Part shown: one piece after another, positions 47,193 to 58,378 of the stretch
Numbering within the stretch: position 1 is the stretch's first letter
Layout of the letters: each line of letters begins with the position of its first letter
From: Gigaspora rosea
Taxonomy: Eukaryota > Glomeromycota > Glomeromycetes > Diversisporales > Gigasporaceae
Length of the DNA: 64,000 nt
Direction of reading: 5' to 3'
Assembly: GCA_003550325.1 (NCBI GenBank)
Contig: QKWP01000200.1
Coordinates: 109,648 to 173,647 of the forward strand
Program-made: the position numbers and the translations under genes
Notes under the pieces: generated by a model
Seen by the model: the letters and a program-made list of their open reading frames with translations, nothing else
Told to the model about the DNA's origin: nothing
The model's database searches: none

Positions 47193-47759
47193 CCTGATAT
47201 ACTTGTATCAATTTCAATGAATGTTTAGATTGATTATAATAATGATGCTTAAGTTATATCATGAATTGCATATTCGAATTTTCATCAAATTACTATATAA
47301 TATAATTATACTTTAACCCAATAAAACCTCAAAGCGACAAAAAGATAACTCATAATACCTGTAATTACAGAATTAGCATAAACTTTTGACTTGATAAAAT
47401 AGCTGGTGACATAAGGAATAGCTCTATAATATAAGCAGTTGATTCAGATTTTCGAAATAAAATATTGAGTTAATTAGGGATATAAGATAATAAGTATGTT
47501 TTTAAAGACTTATGAAATCTCGTCACTTTAGTAAAAAAAAAACTTATGAAAACTCTTATTATTGGTATATTAAATATCTCGAGTATTCCTTTGTTTTTGC
47601 ATTCTTTATATTTATATTTATGTTTATACTACTGTACATCTTGGAAAAAACAAAAAGTTAAATAATTATTATTGTGTAGCTGGGAACAATATGATATTAT
47701 ATGTAGAAAATACAAAAGTGAGGGCTTCATGTAAGGATTTTTACATGCGTGCTAGAAAT

Positions 47760-48420
47760 CTCTAGAACATTTTTTATTACCATAAAAGGTGCGATCTATA
47801 TCTTCCAAAGTTGGTAATATCCGAGACTGTACTATAATACAAATTTGTAATACTATCTATTAAACCTTTAATAGGAGTATCATTTCTATATGCTCTACCT
47901 AGGTACAACCTTTACCAATTTTGTCCACTTGATGTTTCAACTAATCACTTTTCATTTTTGCAACCTTCTTTTGCCAACTTATCTACCTGCTCATTAAAGT
48001 AAATACTGCTATGGCCCTTTACTTTAATGAAATTAATATCAAGCTTCTTATATTCGATTAAACTTTTGATTATTGCAAGAATGCTACCATTTTTCAATTT
48101 TGACATTTTTGGTTTTTTCTTAATAAAAAGAACTTTTTTAATTGTACTAATCGCATTTGCACTATTGTGTATATGTTGACTTTACATTTTTGTAGGATTA
48201 TGAGCAGTCCAATACCTATTGCACCTAGTTTTGCACTAGTTGATGAAGGGCAGTCTTGTATCGCACTTGCAATCTGCGCTAAAATACAAAAGTTGGCCTA
48301 GTCCTGCTCCTTAAGAATGATTTATCCTATTCCTATTCTTTGTAGCTAGCTACTGTCTTCTAGCTCTTCAAGTGAACCATCTGTATAAATACTTAAATTT
48401 TGGTCGTTGCTAGATTTTGT
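47760..48420 (-). pseudogene. LINE RNase H domain
   Basis: The minus strand reads NLSIYTDGSLEELEDSS (catalytic Asp of YTDGS), then PSSTSAKLGAIGIGLLI (family: SAELGAI, so the catalytic Glu is replaced by Lys), VNIYT with a frameshift where TDS is expected, and KGHSS followed by NEQVDKLAKEGC. The four blocks are in the order of RNase H type I. Several stops lie between them. RNase H would remove the RNA strand during target-primed synthesis; this copy cannot be active. Confidence 0.8.
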
Positions 48421-48833
48421 ACTAATTCCTTAAGCCTATTTCTGAAGTCTTGCTCTAATATATACTTGTTGATTAATGCATTTACTACTGACTCAGTAAC
48501 AACTTTTACATTCGTAGCTGCTGTGCTTGAGCCATAGTTTTGTGAGCTAGTATAAGTGCTTAAGACATTAACTGGGATCTCACATAAAGCCTTATTCGCC
48601 TCTTTTCTTTTAATTACTTCTTTTTTAAGAGCTCTTTTACTTTTATAAAATCTTTTAATTACTTCTTTTTTAAGAGCTCTTTTACCTTTACGAAATTTTT
48701 TAATTACTTTTTTTTTAAGAGCTCTTTTACCTTTACGAAATCTTTTTCTTACTAAACACATCTTATTACTACTTTCATTTGCTATTTGGATTTTGTGCAC
48801 TTGAATAAGGTCTTTATCATTTTCTTTTTTCAT
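48393..48833 (-). pseudogene. LINE linker with Lys-rich 15-residue repeats
   Basis: An uninterrupted 146-codon frame upstream of the RNase H motif. Its centre holds three 15-residue repeats of the form RFRKGKRALKKEVIK, encoded by a 45-bp tandem repeat. Its C-terminal part reads VVTESVVNALINKYI and leads into the RNase H block in another frame. As this is the longest open piece of an otherwise riddled element, the repeat probably expanded in frame or by chance left no stop. Confidence 0.65.
48608..48742. repeat. 45-bp coding minisatellite, three units
   Basis: Three adjacent copies of a 45-bp unit containing TTTTTAAGAGCTCTTTTAC are nearly identical. The unit length is a multiple of three, so it preserves the reading frame of the minus-strand LINE protein. 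Confidence 0.85.
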
Positions 48834-48839
48834 TAATCC

Positions 48840-51480
48840 AATGCTTGATTTTAAAACTTCTTTTTTTTTTTAATTCTATCTATATCAGCCTTTTCTCTAC
48901 TTGTTCTGAACAGATTCCATTCTTGTTTTCTTTTATTACTTGATAGATATCAAAGTCAGTTGGGTAGCCAAACTGTTTTTATACTTTAATTTAAAATAAG
49001 GTTTTGCTTCTTTTGACTCCATATTCTGAATTAAAACCTCTTCTATTCTTTAGAACCATAATGTTTTTTCCACAATACTAAAGCCTCTGAGTTTTTGAAG
49101 TTGAGACTATGTTAGCAGGTGAGTACTATCCTGATACTATTCTGACTAATTAGCTGTTCCACCACTATCCAATAGTTACCTTATTCTTCAAGAACCCTTT
49201 TCTTCCGTTTGTATCTAAGAGAGCCCAGATCTCTTTTCTGGTTCCTTCTGCAAGATTTAATGCTTATTTTAACTGTTTATATTCTATCTTGATTTTAATG
49301 CTTTTGTCTCTTGCACTAATTTTGCATTAAAATTGAATCTGAGCTTGCTACTCTTGCATCTATCAATGTTTTAAAATAAAATACAGTCCTTACTTTTATT
49401 ATCCAACTGAGCCTGCCTGAGTCTAATTCAAGTTATTGTTCCTACTATTCCTGTATTATTTAATCTTTCGATTAAACTTGGTATTTGCTTGCTTGCCATA
49501 TAGTTCTAAGCTCTAGAAGGTTATAATGATATATGATTTCATTTGCTATAGAACTTGCTAGTCCTGTCTCATTTTTAACAAGCATTAACTAGAGTCTGTG
49601 CAAGCGATTACAAACCCATTTATTTACTATATGGCATTTTAACTTGTATTCTATTCTTGGAATTAAAATTTTGTTGTTGATATATTGCAGATAATCCAGA
49701 GTAGCTTTTTTCTTTTTAAGAATTATTACTAAACTTTGAATTTTTTGCTCTACCAGTTTTAACCTACAATTTCTGCTATTCTTTTCAGAGACCCAAATAC
49801 CGAGAAATTTTGCAAAGTTGTCTTCTCTTTTGCATGGATTACCGTTCCATCACTAGAGCAGCTTTTGTATTTTTGGTCTGTTGATTGCTAATTCCTATTT
49901 ATTACTATAAGTTCTGATTTGTTTTTGTTAATTTTAATATTATTTAGTTTATAAAAATTGTTAGCTAACTCCAACATTTTCTTTAGCTCTTCTTTAACTT
50001 GGCAATTCAGGTTGTGTTATCGGCATAAGCCAGAACTGCTTGATGCCATTTTATATGCTTGATTCTATTGTTATGCAGATCCATGAGCTACTCTACTTCA
50101 ACTTCATACCCCCATTTTCCTTGGCTTTGAATATTACATAAGAGTGGATTGTAGAAAATACACCAGACCAAGGGAGAAAGCACCTCTTCTTGGTCAATTC
50201 TGTCACCTCTTTAATTTGTTTTGTATTTCCAAAGGCAGTTATAATTTCAAATTGTCTTTTTGCAAAGAGGTTTATAATATAATTGCAAAGGTTTTTTTAG
50301 GTATTTTAATTCTCTTTAGTACAAGTTCTAGAGAAACTATGCTTATGGAAGTGAAGGCCTTTTGCATTTCTTGAAGCAAGACTCATACCTCTTTTCTCTT
50401 TTTTCTGGCTTCTTCCATTATACAATTTAAAATATGAATAGGGTCTTTGGTACTTTCTCCTGATAAACCTACAAAGTTTGGACCTTTAAGTATTTCCTTT
50501 TCTTTAAAAATTTAATCCAATCTTTGCATTAAGACTTTGTTCAGAACTTTTCTTAAAGTTTTTAAAAGTATAATAGGTGGATATTATTCAGATTATAGTT
50601 CTAGTCTGCTTTTTTGGTATAGGGTATAATAAATCCAACTTCCACTTTAGGGGTATTTTTCTACTTGCTAAACACTTGGACAATAATTCGATACAAAATT
50701 GTCTTGCATATTTTCCAAGATTTTTAAAATAGGATATGTAATACCTGATATCCCAAGAGCTAAATTGTATTATATAGAGAAAAGCACATGTTCCTATTCT
50801 ACTATTGTAATCTCATTTGAAACTTGGTCATACTATTCTTTATTAATGTTCTTTTTGGGTTTATATTGCTCATGCCAAGTTTGATTTAAATTATTAATAT
50901 TGAAATGTCTATTTCTGAATTGCTCTTTAAAGTGTGTCTCTACTTTGTCAAGAACCTCTTTTTCTTCTGTAAATAATTTGTAGTCATCACCCACTTTTTC
51001 ACAGACTCTATCTATTTTAATCTTTCTAGGCAGCCTTTCTAATACACTATTTAGTATTTATTTTTAATTTGTTACTATTCTATCACATCTTTTCTTTATG
51101 CTCTCTCTAATTTTAAATTCTTCTAGTGAAATATTCTTTTCGTTTTATACTTTCTTAACCTGTTTGGCCATATGTTTTAATTCTTGTAAATTTCATCTAT
51201 CCAACAATCTACTTCGTTCTCAGAGATTAAATTCTTCTCTAATTCTGCTTTGACTAATTTTATATGTTCTCTAACTCTTCTTTGTTTTTGTTGTTAAGTG
51301 TTTGTCCTATGTGTTTTTTGCTTTTTTTGTATAACTTGTTTAACCCTTTGGATAATTTCTCCAAATTGTATGTTTGGTTTTCATCAGTTTCTTTTGTTTG
51401 AATTGTAGTAAAGCACTTCTTTGAGAGGGTTTTGTTTGCTGCTGTTCTTATACTCAATTCTATTCAGTCCATTTTATGTC
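48840..51480 (-). pseudogene. LINE reverse transcriptase domain
   Basis: In order on the minus strand: KVEVGFIIPYTKKAD and a NYNLNNI block (50560-50640), GLSGE-like and ILNCI fragments (50400-50500), DQEEVLSPLVWCIFYNPLLC (about 50130-50190; family DQG..SPLLW) and AYADNTT (about 50015-50030) where the catalytic YADD is expected, so the second Asp is replaced by Asn. Frame changes occur between most blocks. Further left, KINKNKSELIVINR is the typical block after YADD. The segment 51100-51480 encodes a Lys/Asn-rich linker. Confidence 0.8.
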
Positions 51481-52072
51481 CAATTCCTCTTGTATAGCTA
51501 TTTTCTCTTCTGCTTAGTGCTTTCAGAATGTATTTTTTTCTTGTTTACTTCTTTAAACTTCAAGTTCTTATTAGTTCTTTTTGCGAAAGCAATCCAATCT
51601 TCTTTTTGAATTTTATTTATGTCAATATATATTTTTTTGCTTTTTGTTTTATGTTTTTGTATACTACTTTGGTTACAAGCATGTGTTCTATAAAACAACC
51701 AGGCACAAACAATGTGGTGATCACTATTGTATATAAGCTCATATCTTGTACCTTACACTTTGCTGGCTCTGTGTACCAATTGTGCGATAGCCAAATATAA
51801 TCAATTTCTTAGTCTTTTGTTAAACCTTTTCATGTACTTCTATTAGCACCTATATCCAGGAGTGTGAAAGTTTTTTTATTACCTCTATCTTGCAACTTTT
51901 GTAAGAGAATTTTTGATTTGTTTCTAGATTTGTTTCTTTACTATTTAATGCACTAATATTGGCTTTTACTTTAAAATCTCCTATGATCACAACTTTAGAT
52001 TTACTGGATTTTTGTACTTGTTTAACTCTCATCAGAAAATTTATAAAGTGTAATTTTACATAAGATCTTATG
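51481..52072 (-). pseudogene. LINE endonuclease, C-terminal half
   Basis: VVIIGDFKVKANIS (about 51950-51990) is the GDFN block with Asn replaced by Lys. It is followed by IDYIWLS in another frame (about 51780-51810) and YNSDHH-like remnants near 51720. This half is separated from the N-terminal half at 55636-55990 by the 3.5-kb insertion 52073-55635. Confidence 0.75.
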
Positions 52073-52169
52073 AACCGTAATATAAACAAAATATTATGTA
52101 ATATATTTTGAAATATTTTGAAATATCAAATTTTCAAAATATTAAGTAATTTCGAAATATTTCGAAATA

Positions 52170-52528
52170 TGGGGTCTTTGCCTTAAAAATGACCTTATGG
52201 CTCTATGAATTTTTTTAAGTAAATTGTAAATAAAGATTGTGTAACTAAAATAACCCAAACTTGATTTACTGCTAATTTTAGAAATGATCTTTGTAAAACT
52301 TTTTTGTTATTGAATAAAATTGATAATAAAATATTTATCTACTATGTCAGTCATTTACATTATATTCAATATCAAATTTTCAGACTTCCTTAACTCATTT
52401 TAATATTAAGTTAATCGGTTATAAAACTTGCACGAAATAAACTTTGTGCTTCATAAATTAAGGCTTAACAAAAATCTTAATTTTGGTTTGGGGGACCTCG
52501 GAACCCTATTTTCAAGGCAAAGACCCCA
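52170..52528. mobile_element. TA-target MITE, TGGGGTCTTTGCCTT family
   Basis: The perfect 15-bp inverted ends TGGGGTCTTTGCCTT are flanked by TA at 52168-52169 and 52529-52530. It is 359 bp and non-coding, inserted in a GAAATATTTCGAAATAT repeat. Confidence 0.88.
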
Positions 52529-52955
52529 TATGTTGCGAAATATTTCAAACCATTTCAAAATATTTTAGGACTAGGAAACCAAGCTGGATTAGTAAATCTG
52601 TAACCTAAATCACACATTAGACTGATTTTTTGAAATAGTTCAAAATAGTTCGTTGATGTTCAAATTTTGTACTACAAAATCAAATTAGATCTTTTGTTTA
52701 TAATTAGATCTTCTATTTTGTTTTTTTTCACTTTTTTGTTTTTTATTTTTTGTTTTCGTTCGTTTTTTTTGTTTTTATTTGTTTTTTTTCATTTTTTTTA
52801 TTTATTTATTTTTTAATTTTTTTATTTTATTTTTATTTTGGCAATTTACTAGAAAAACAACCAACTTTTCAAAACCTTGTGCATGCCAACTACGACTTCT
52901 AACACTTTCAAGAACATATCCCTAGCAATTTTTAAATTTTCAAGAATGCTTCTTT

Positions 52956-53104
52956 GGGGAGTAACAAAAATCAGGTGATTTTTTAGGGGTAAGAGGTCAA
53001 AAAGTTAAAATTATATATAAGAACCTGACTATATATATATTAAAGAAAAAGGAGAGGGGGTAGTTCTCTGATAAAAAATAATCAGATGATTAATAACATG
53101 GCCC
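52956..53104. mobile_element. Small inverted-repeat insertion in the 250-bp array
   Basis: The ends GGGGAGTAACAAAAATCAGG and, inverted, GGGCCATGTTATTAATCATC interrupt CTTCTTTAGAGAAATGAG, with a TTT on both sides. The intact sequence in the other array units shows the insertion boundaries. Confidence 0.65.
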
Positions 53105-53810
53105 TTTAGAGAAATGAGCACAAGTTTTTGCAAGTTTTTGCAAGTTCTCGCAAGGTTTGACTTCATTTATTTTTTTGTTTTGTGTTTTTTGTTTTTGTTT
53201 TTTTTGGTTTATTTTTAGAAAATTACTACAAATCACCACTGGTGATCATCACCGGTGATCTACAATGCATAAAGCAAAATAAACAAAACAAACTAAATAA
53301 AAATTAAATCTCTTTAATATTAGGGTAAGTGTGAGAACTAGGATGGGACAGGGGTATAGTTTATACCAAAATTTTATAAGGAATTTTTTTTTTGCATAAA
53401 AAAAAGTAGTTCCATAGGCAAAATTTTAGGTTAGAAGCAATTTTAGGAATTTTTTAAAATTTTTTTGTTTTTGTTACACAAAAATTGATCTACATATTAC
53501 ACCTGATCCTGAATTTTAATTGGTAAATTAAAGATCACCAGTAGTAATAAATAGCAAACTTCTATTTTTATTAATTTATTTTATTTAGCCCTTTGCAAGA
53601 AAAACAAACAACTTTCAGAACATTACACATGCCAACTACAACTTCTAACACTTTCAAGAACACTCTCTTAGCAATTTCTAAATTTTTAAAAATGCTTTTT
53701 TAGAAAATGAGCACAAGTTTTTGCAAGTTTTTACAAGTTCTTGCAAGATTTCGCTTCATTTATTTTTTGTTTCATATTTTTTGTTTTTGTTTTTTTTTGG
53801 TTTATTTTTA

Positions 53811-54425
53811 AGGGTTTTATAATTTAGTGCACTCTGTACTGTAGTGCACTTTATAGTAACAAACACAAACAATGATTAGAGTTAGGGTTTGGTTTAGAGT
53901 TAGGTTTAGAATTAAAGTTTTAAAATATTAATAAAATCATGAAAGGTGCATTTTTTGTTAGTAACACAACAGGAGTTATCCTAATAAAATTTTGAGATAC
54001 ATTAAGGGTAGGGTGAACGTAGATCATTTTTCATATGATCTACGTGGTATATTAGAATTTTATATAGTAAATAAACAAATGCTTCTAATAAATTTTTTTA
54101 AGATCTTGACCAATTTGTATAAAATTTATATCATAGGTAGTTTTAAATAGTTTGTTTATAATTATGAAGTTGCGCAATATCCATTGCTTTAAAAAAAATC
54201 AACTTTACATATAATTAAATTTTTGTAGGACATTATATGATTTTTGTAGATTGTACAAAGAATTGATTAGTCAGATCATATGATGTTTACATGTAAATCA
54301 TATGATATCATATAAATTGGTTACACAAAGTTGATCTACAATCGATTTTATATGAAATTGGAAATTTGTACACCCTACCCTTAAAGAGGTGCACTGCAGT
54401 GCAGATACACTAAATTTTAAACCCA
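53811..54425. mobile_element. hAT-like element with exact 8-bp duplication TATTTTTA
   Basis: The ends AGGGTTTTATAATTTAG and, inverted, TGGGTTTAAAATTTAG are flanked by TATTTTTA at 53803-53810 and 54426-54433. GTGCACT words lie just inside both ends. Adjacent array units show the uninterrupted target. A TA-type element (54005-54381) is nested inside. Confidence 0.82.
54005..54381. mobile_element. TA-target element nested in the 53811-54425 hAT-like element
   Basis: The ends AGGGTAGGGTG are flanked by TA at 54003-54004 and 54382-54383. GTAGATCATTTTTCATATGA and the AGTCAGATCATATGAT block link it to the 41516-42028 family. It is 377 bp and non-coding. Confidence 0.82.
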
Positions 54426-55635
54426 TATTTTTAAAATTTTTTTTATTAATTTATTTTATTTCAGCACTTTGTGAAAAAAACAAACAACTTTTCAAAACCT
54501 TGCACATGATAACTACGATTTCTGACACTTTCAAAAACACACCCCAGCAATTTCTAAATTTTCAAGAACACTTCTTTAGAGAAATGAGTGCAAGTTTTTG
54601 CATATTTTGCAAGTTCTTGCAAGGTTTCACTTTATTTATTTTTTTGTTTCATGTTTTTTTGTTTTTGTTTTTTTGGTTTATTTTTAAAATTTTTTTATTA
54701 ATTTATTTTATTTCAGCTTTGCGAAAAAAACAAACCTTTTTGAAACATTATACATGCCAACTACAACTTTGACACTTACAAGAATACACTCCCAAATTTT
54801 CAAGAATGCTTTTTTAAAAAATTGGCAAGTTTTGCAAGTTTTTGTAAGTTTTTTCAAGTTCTTGCAAGGTTTTGCTTCATTTATTTTTTTGTTTTGTGTT
54901 TTTTTGTTTTTGCTTTTTTTGGTTTATTTTTAAATTTTTTTTTATTAATTTATTTTATTTCAGTACTTTGCAAGAAAAACAAACAACTTTTTTAATCCTT
55001 GAAATGCCAACTATGCCTTCTGACACTTTCAAGAATGATAGAAAACAAAGAAGTAAAGATAATAGCTAACTGTAGAGTAAGTAAAAATAAGTGTTTGGGG
55101 CTAGTTTATTGTATATAGTAATAGAAATAGATGCAATAAAGTGCGAAAGTAGTTTAAAATATTTGTAATAATGTAAAAATAATATATAATATAATAAAGT
55201 ATATATTCATTAAAAACGTATATTTAATAAATGTAAAATATAATGTATAATAATAATAAATAAAAAAATATAAAATTTTATATTAAATTGCAAAACCATG
55301 TGAAATATTGCAAAAACCGTAAAAAAGCATAATTATGTGAATATGTATATTGTTTATTTATTTTTTAAAAAATTTTGAAAATTTGCAAAAATTTGCAAAA
55401 TATTGTACAAAAATATCAAAATATTACCTTCTGCGCATATTAGTTTATTGATCTGCATGATTATGTGACCCCTGTAGAGGAGGTAATTTGTATTTTTTTA
55501 TCTAGTTTATTTCGCAATATTTTGCAATATATTTCAAAATATTTTGAAATAATAACTGTAATATTACTATAATATAATGTAATATATTACGTAATATACT
55601 GTATCGATTGTAAGATTTTTGTAATATTACGGCCC

Positions 55636-55990
55636 ATTATATCTCATATAAGATTATATATATATAATTTGCTAATGCTATTAAGTAGTTTCTTATATAT
55701 CTCTTTCTTATTATCTTTGTTGTTAGGTGGTTTGTATATGACAAAAAGGTACCAACCTCATTTTTAAATACTGAATTTGCTTCTATTATATAGGGTGACC
55801 ATCTTAAGATTCTAGCTAAATACTTTTTAATGTTTTTATATATAATTATTGCTATGCCAGAACCTTTTTTTTTCTTCTTCTGCTGATGCCCAAAATCCTC
55901 TGTACTTTTCAACCTTATTAATTAACTATTGTTCTTCCTTTTTTTGTATATTAGTTTCGTACAAGCCAACTACTGTATATCAATTTCTTT
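55636..55990 (-). pseudogene. LINE endonuclease, N-terminal half
   Basis: Minus-strand pieces read VGLYETNIQKKEEQ (the Glu is the catalytic block), then KVEKYRGFWASAEEEKK, a frameshift to KGSGIAIIIYKNIKK, SPYIIEANSVFKNEV and KEIYKKLLN. These follow the usual order of the AP-endonuclease N-terminal half. Breaks: stops before 55940 and a shift in the A-run near 55870. Confidence 0.8.
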
Positions 55991-57447
55991 TGACTCTATT
56001 AAATCAAGTAAACTTTCTAACTTGGATTTATTTGATTAACTTTATTAATATTATGAAAATACTATTATTAATAAACTATTTATTCCTCTTTTTTTTTTGC
56101 AGCACTTTCTACCTGTTCTTTACCCTTTCTTTATAAGTAAAACTTTTCTTGTATATATGTTTGTTTCTGCTTTTTGAAAAAATTTGAACTCTTAAGGTCT
56201 TTGAATCTGTTTGCTTCTTTTAGTTGAGTAAGTCTACTTAAAATTTCTAATAGCAGATCTTTATTATTAAACTTTTCTTTGACTGTAAGTGCTAATTTTT
56301 CTATAATTCGATTTTCTTCTTTAATTTCTATTTCTTTAACTTCTTTTCTGTAACAATTATATAGATTGTAAGAGTTCTTCTCTTGATTTTCTATACTGAT
56401 ACTTTTATCTAACTCTTCATAAATCCAACTAAGAGCAAGTTAAAATATCCAACTTTGGTTTTAATTGTTTTCTGCTTATCCTCTTCATTTTTAAATTCTA
56501 CCATAGCTGATCCTCTTTAATAGCCATTTCTGTTTTTGAAATTATGTACCATTTTGGCTTTAACATATTTCAATTGTTTTCATAGAATTACTTTATTTGT
56601 TATTCAGTAGGCTGGATAGTTTTGTTTTATTTTCCTTCTATGCCTTAATACTTCTTTTTCATAATCTCTAACTGTTATGTGAATTAAAAATTTATTATTG
56701 TGTAGAAGTGCCCAAGTGTTTTGGAGTTGTTCTTTTTTATTAGGTAAGCGATGAACCACTAGTTCAAGTTTTGCCTGACTTGCTCTATTAACTGTACGGT
56801 ATGAGTTTTCTATTTGGCTGAAGTTTTTAACAAATTTGTATAAATTGTTTATTCTGCCTTTTGCAGGCATATTCCAAAAAGTAATCTTAGTTGTTTTTGG
56901 GCTCATCTCCTTAATTACATCCTAATTAGAATATAAGTCTGCTGCTACAGCTTCCTTTCTGTTTTCCAGAATATATAGTATTTCTTTTCTTTATTTGGCT
57001 TAACTAAAATCACATTTGTTGATGTTGTTTTATTTCTTTCTTTGTACTTAAACCTATCTTTAGAAGCATGTATCAACCCATATATGTCCTTTTTGTTTGC
57101 AGTATAATCTAACTCTTCTGTTATATCTGCAATACTACTAAGCTGCTTTTCAATATCATAATAAAAACAACCTGTATCTGATAGTACTAGTAACATTTTT
57201 TTTCTAGTGCTTACTGTTCTTTTGCTAAAGCCTTTTTTTTTAAAATATCTTTTTTTCTTTTTGTAGTTATAATTCTTTTTCTTTTATAATTGCCTTTTTA
57301 TTTGCTTATTTTTGTTTTCTAATTTCTGCATCTTGTAGTTTTAGAATTCTCAAAATTGCTAACTCTACTATTGAGTATGCAATTTTCATAAATCTAACAA
57401 TAAACACTTCTTGTTCTTTGTTACCTGCTTCATATCTTAGTACAGGG

Positions 57448-58378
57448 TAGTGTTCCAAATTAGATCTAAAAATGCAATCGATTAATTGGATAAAATTTTT
57501 TTAATAATTGATTAAAAATCGAATGACCAACTAATCGATTGATCGATTAGTTAGTACAATCGATTAATCGATTAATCATTAATCGATTAAATCGATTCGA
57601 TTAATTGACTAATCAATTACTATAGTGAATGAATACAAACTTTTTTGAGCGAAGAAATAGTTAAAAAAAAAGTTTATCATATATTCGATTGATCAATTAA
57701 TCAATTAATCGGGTTAATCAATTATAGCGGTTTGCAGAAAGATGTGACCCCTGCAGTTAACCTACATAGCTCACTCACAAAAAATTTTCCAGTCATGTGA
57801 CTTTTTGTGGCGCAAACTAGGAGCAAACCAATTGAATTTTAGGATCAGATGTAATGTAAAAATTGCGCTTTTTATGATTTTTCATAAAAAATCACTAATA
57901 GCTCCAAAGTTTGTCTATGAAATCATCTACTGTGCATTAACAAAAAAATTTCTTGCAAAATTTTGTATGAGTAGCACTCTAACCAAGCATTTAACCCAAA
58001 CTCTAACCACTTGATTTATTACTTTAATTCTTTCACTTTATTTGATTGTTTTGATTGTTTTGATTTTAACATTATACCTGATTTCAAATTTTAATTGGTT
58101 TGTGCCACAAAAAAGTTACATGACTAAAAAATTTTGTGTGGGTGAGCAACTATCGTCCCTGAAGTTTATGATGTCATATGAAATCATGCAAAATCAGCTG
58201 ATTCTCTGCATCATCATTATAAAAATTATGGGGCCACACCTTTTTGCAAACCACTACAATCGATTAATCGATTAATCGATTAATCAGATTAATCAATTAA
58301 TCACATATTTGAAAAGCCAATCAATTAATCATTAATTAATGATTAATCTGATTAATCGATTTTCAATTTGGAACACTA
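57448..58378. mobile_element. hAT-like element with AATCGATT subterminal repeats
   Basis: The ends TAGTGTTCCAAATT (left and, inverted, right) are flanked by GTACAGGG (57440-57447) and ATACAGAG (58379-58386), 6 of 8 identical. Removing the element and one duplication restores an open minus-strand frame (NAISVLRYEAG), which independently supports an 8-bp duplication. AATCGATTAATCGATT words fill about 100-250 bp at both ends. A second element is nested in the middle (57725-58256). No transposase. Confidence 0.88.
57725..58256. mobile_element. Inverted-repeat element nested among AATCGATT repeats
   Basis: The ends TAGCGGTTTGCAGAAAGATG and, inverted, TAGTGGTTTGCAAAAAGGTG continue TGRCCCC. They resemble the ends of the 17414-18382 element (GTTTTCAAAAAGGTGTG). 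Inside, CATGTGACTTTTTGTGGCGC pairs with a matching block near 58110. It is 532 bp and non-coding. The target duplication is unclear within the repeat. Confidence 0.75.

Larger units (their letters stand above)
44301..47759. other. Composite insertion region between LINE RNase H and C-terminal domain
   Basis: About 3.4 kb separates two LINE segments that should be near each other. Contents: a ~180-bp tandem duplication (44345-44665), a GCATTA minisatellite (45719-45828), a TTAGGG-like degenerate patch (46140-46260), a Harbinger-like MITE (46400-46734) and a foldback element (46968-47192). The flanking borders were not resolved into a single element. No gene is supported. Confidence 0.5.
52836..55040. 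repeat. ~250-bp tandem repeat, five units, three carrying insertions
   Basis: The unit contains AGAAAAACAAACAACTTTTC, CATGCCAACTACAACTTCTG, CACTTTCAAGAACAC, TAGAGAAATGAG, CAAGTTTTTGCAAGTT, TTCTTGCAAGGTTT and TTTTTTGTTTTTGTTTTTTT. Copies start near 52838, 53588, 54464, 54715 and 54962. Insertions at 52956-53104, about 53225-53540 and 53811-54425 account for the wider gaps; without them the period is 245-255 bp. The T/G-biased strand is constant. Open frames across it are repeat by-products. Confidence 0.85.
52073..55635. mobile_element. 3.5-kb composite insertion splitting the LINE endonuclease
   Basis: It starts ACCGTAATATAAACAAAATA and ends, inverted, GGGCCGTAATATTACAAAAA. Inside both ends, TTACGTAATATATT-like and TTTTGAAATATTTTGAAATA-like blocks also match in inverted order. 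Inside are a TA-type MITE (52170-52528), a five-unit ~250-bp tandem array with its own insertions (52836-55040), and A-rich sequence akin to 15470-15700. I could not fix the target duplication, so the borders are estimates. Confidence 0.6.

Noticed and set aside
54389-55069. Phe/Leu-rich membrane proteins in the 250-bp array
   Set aside because: They follow T-rich tandem repeats and change with each unit; they are repeat by-products.
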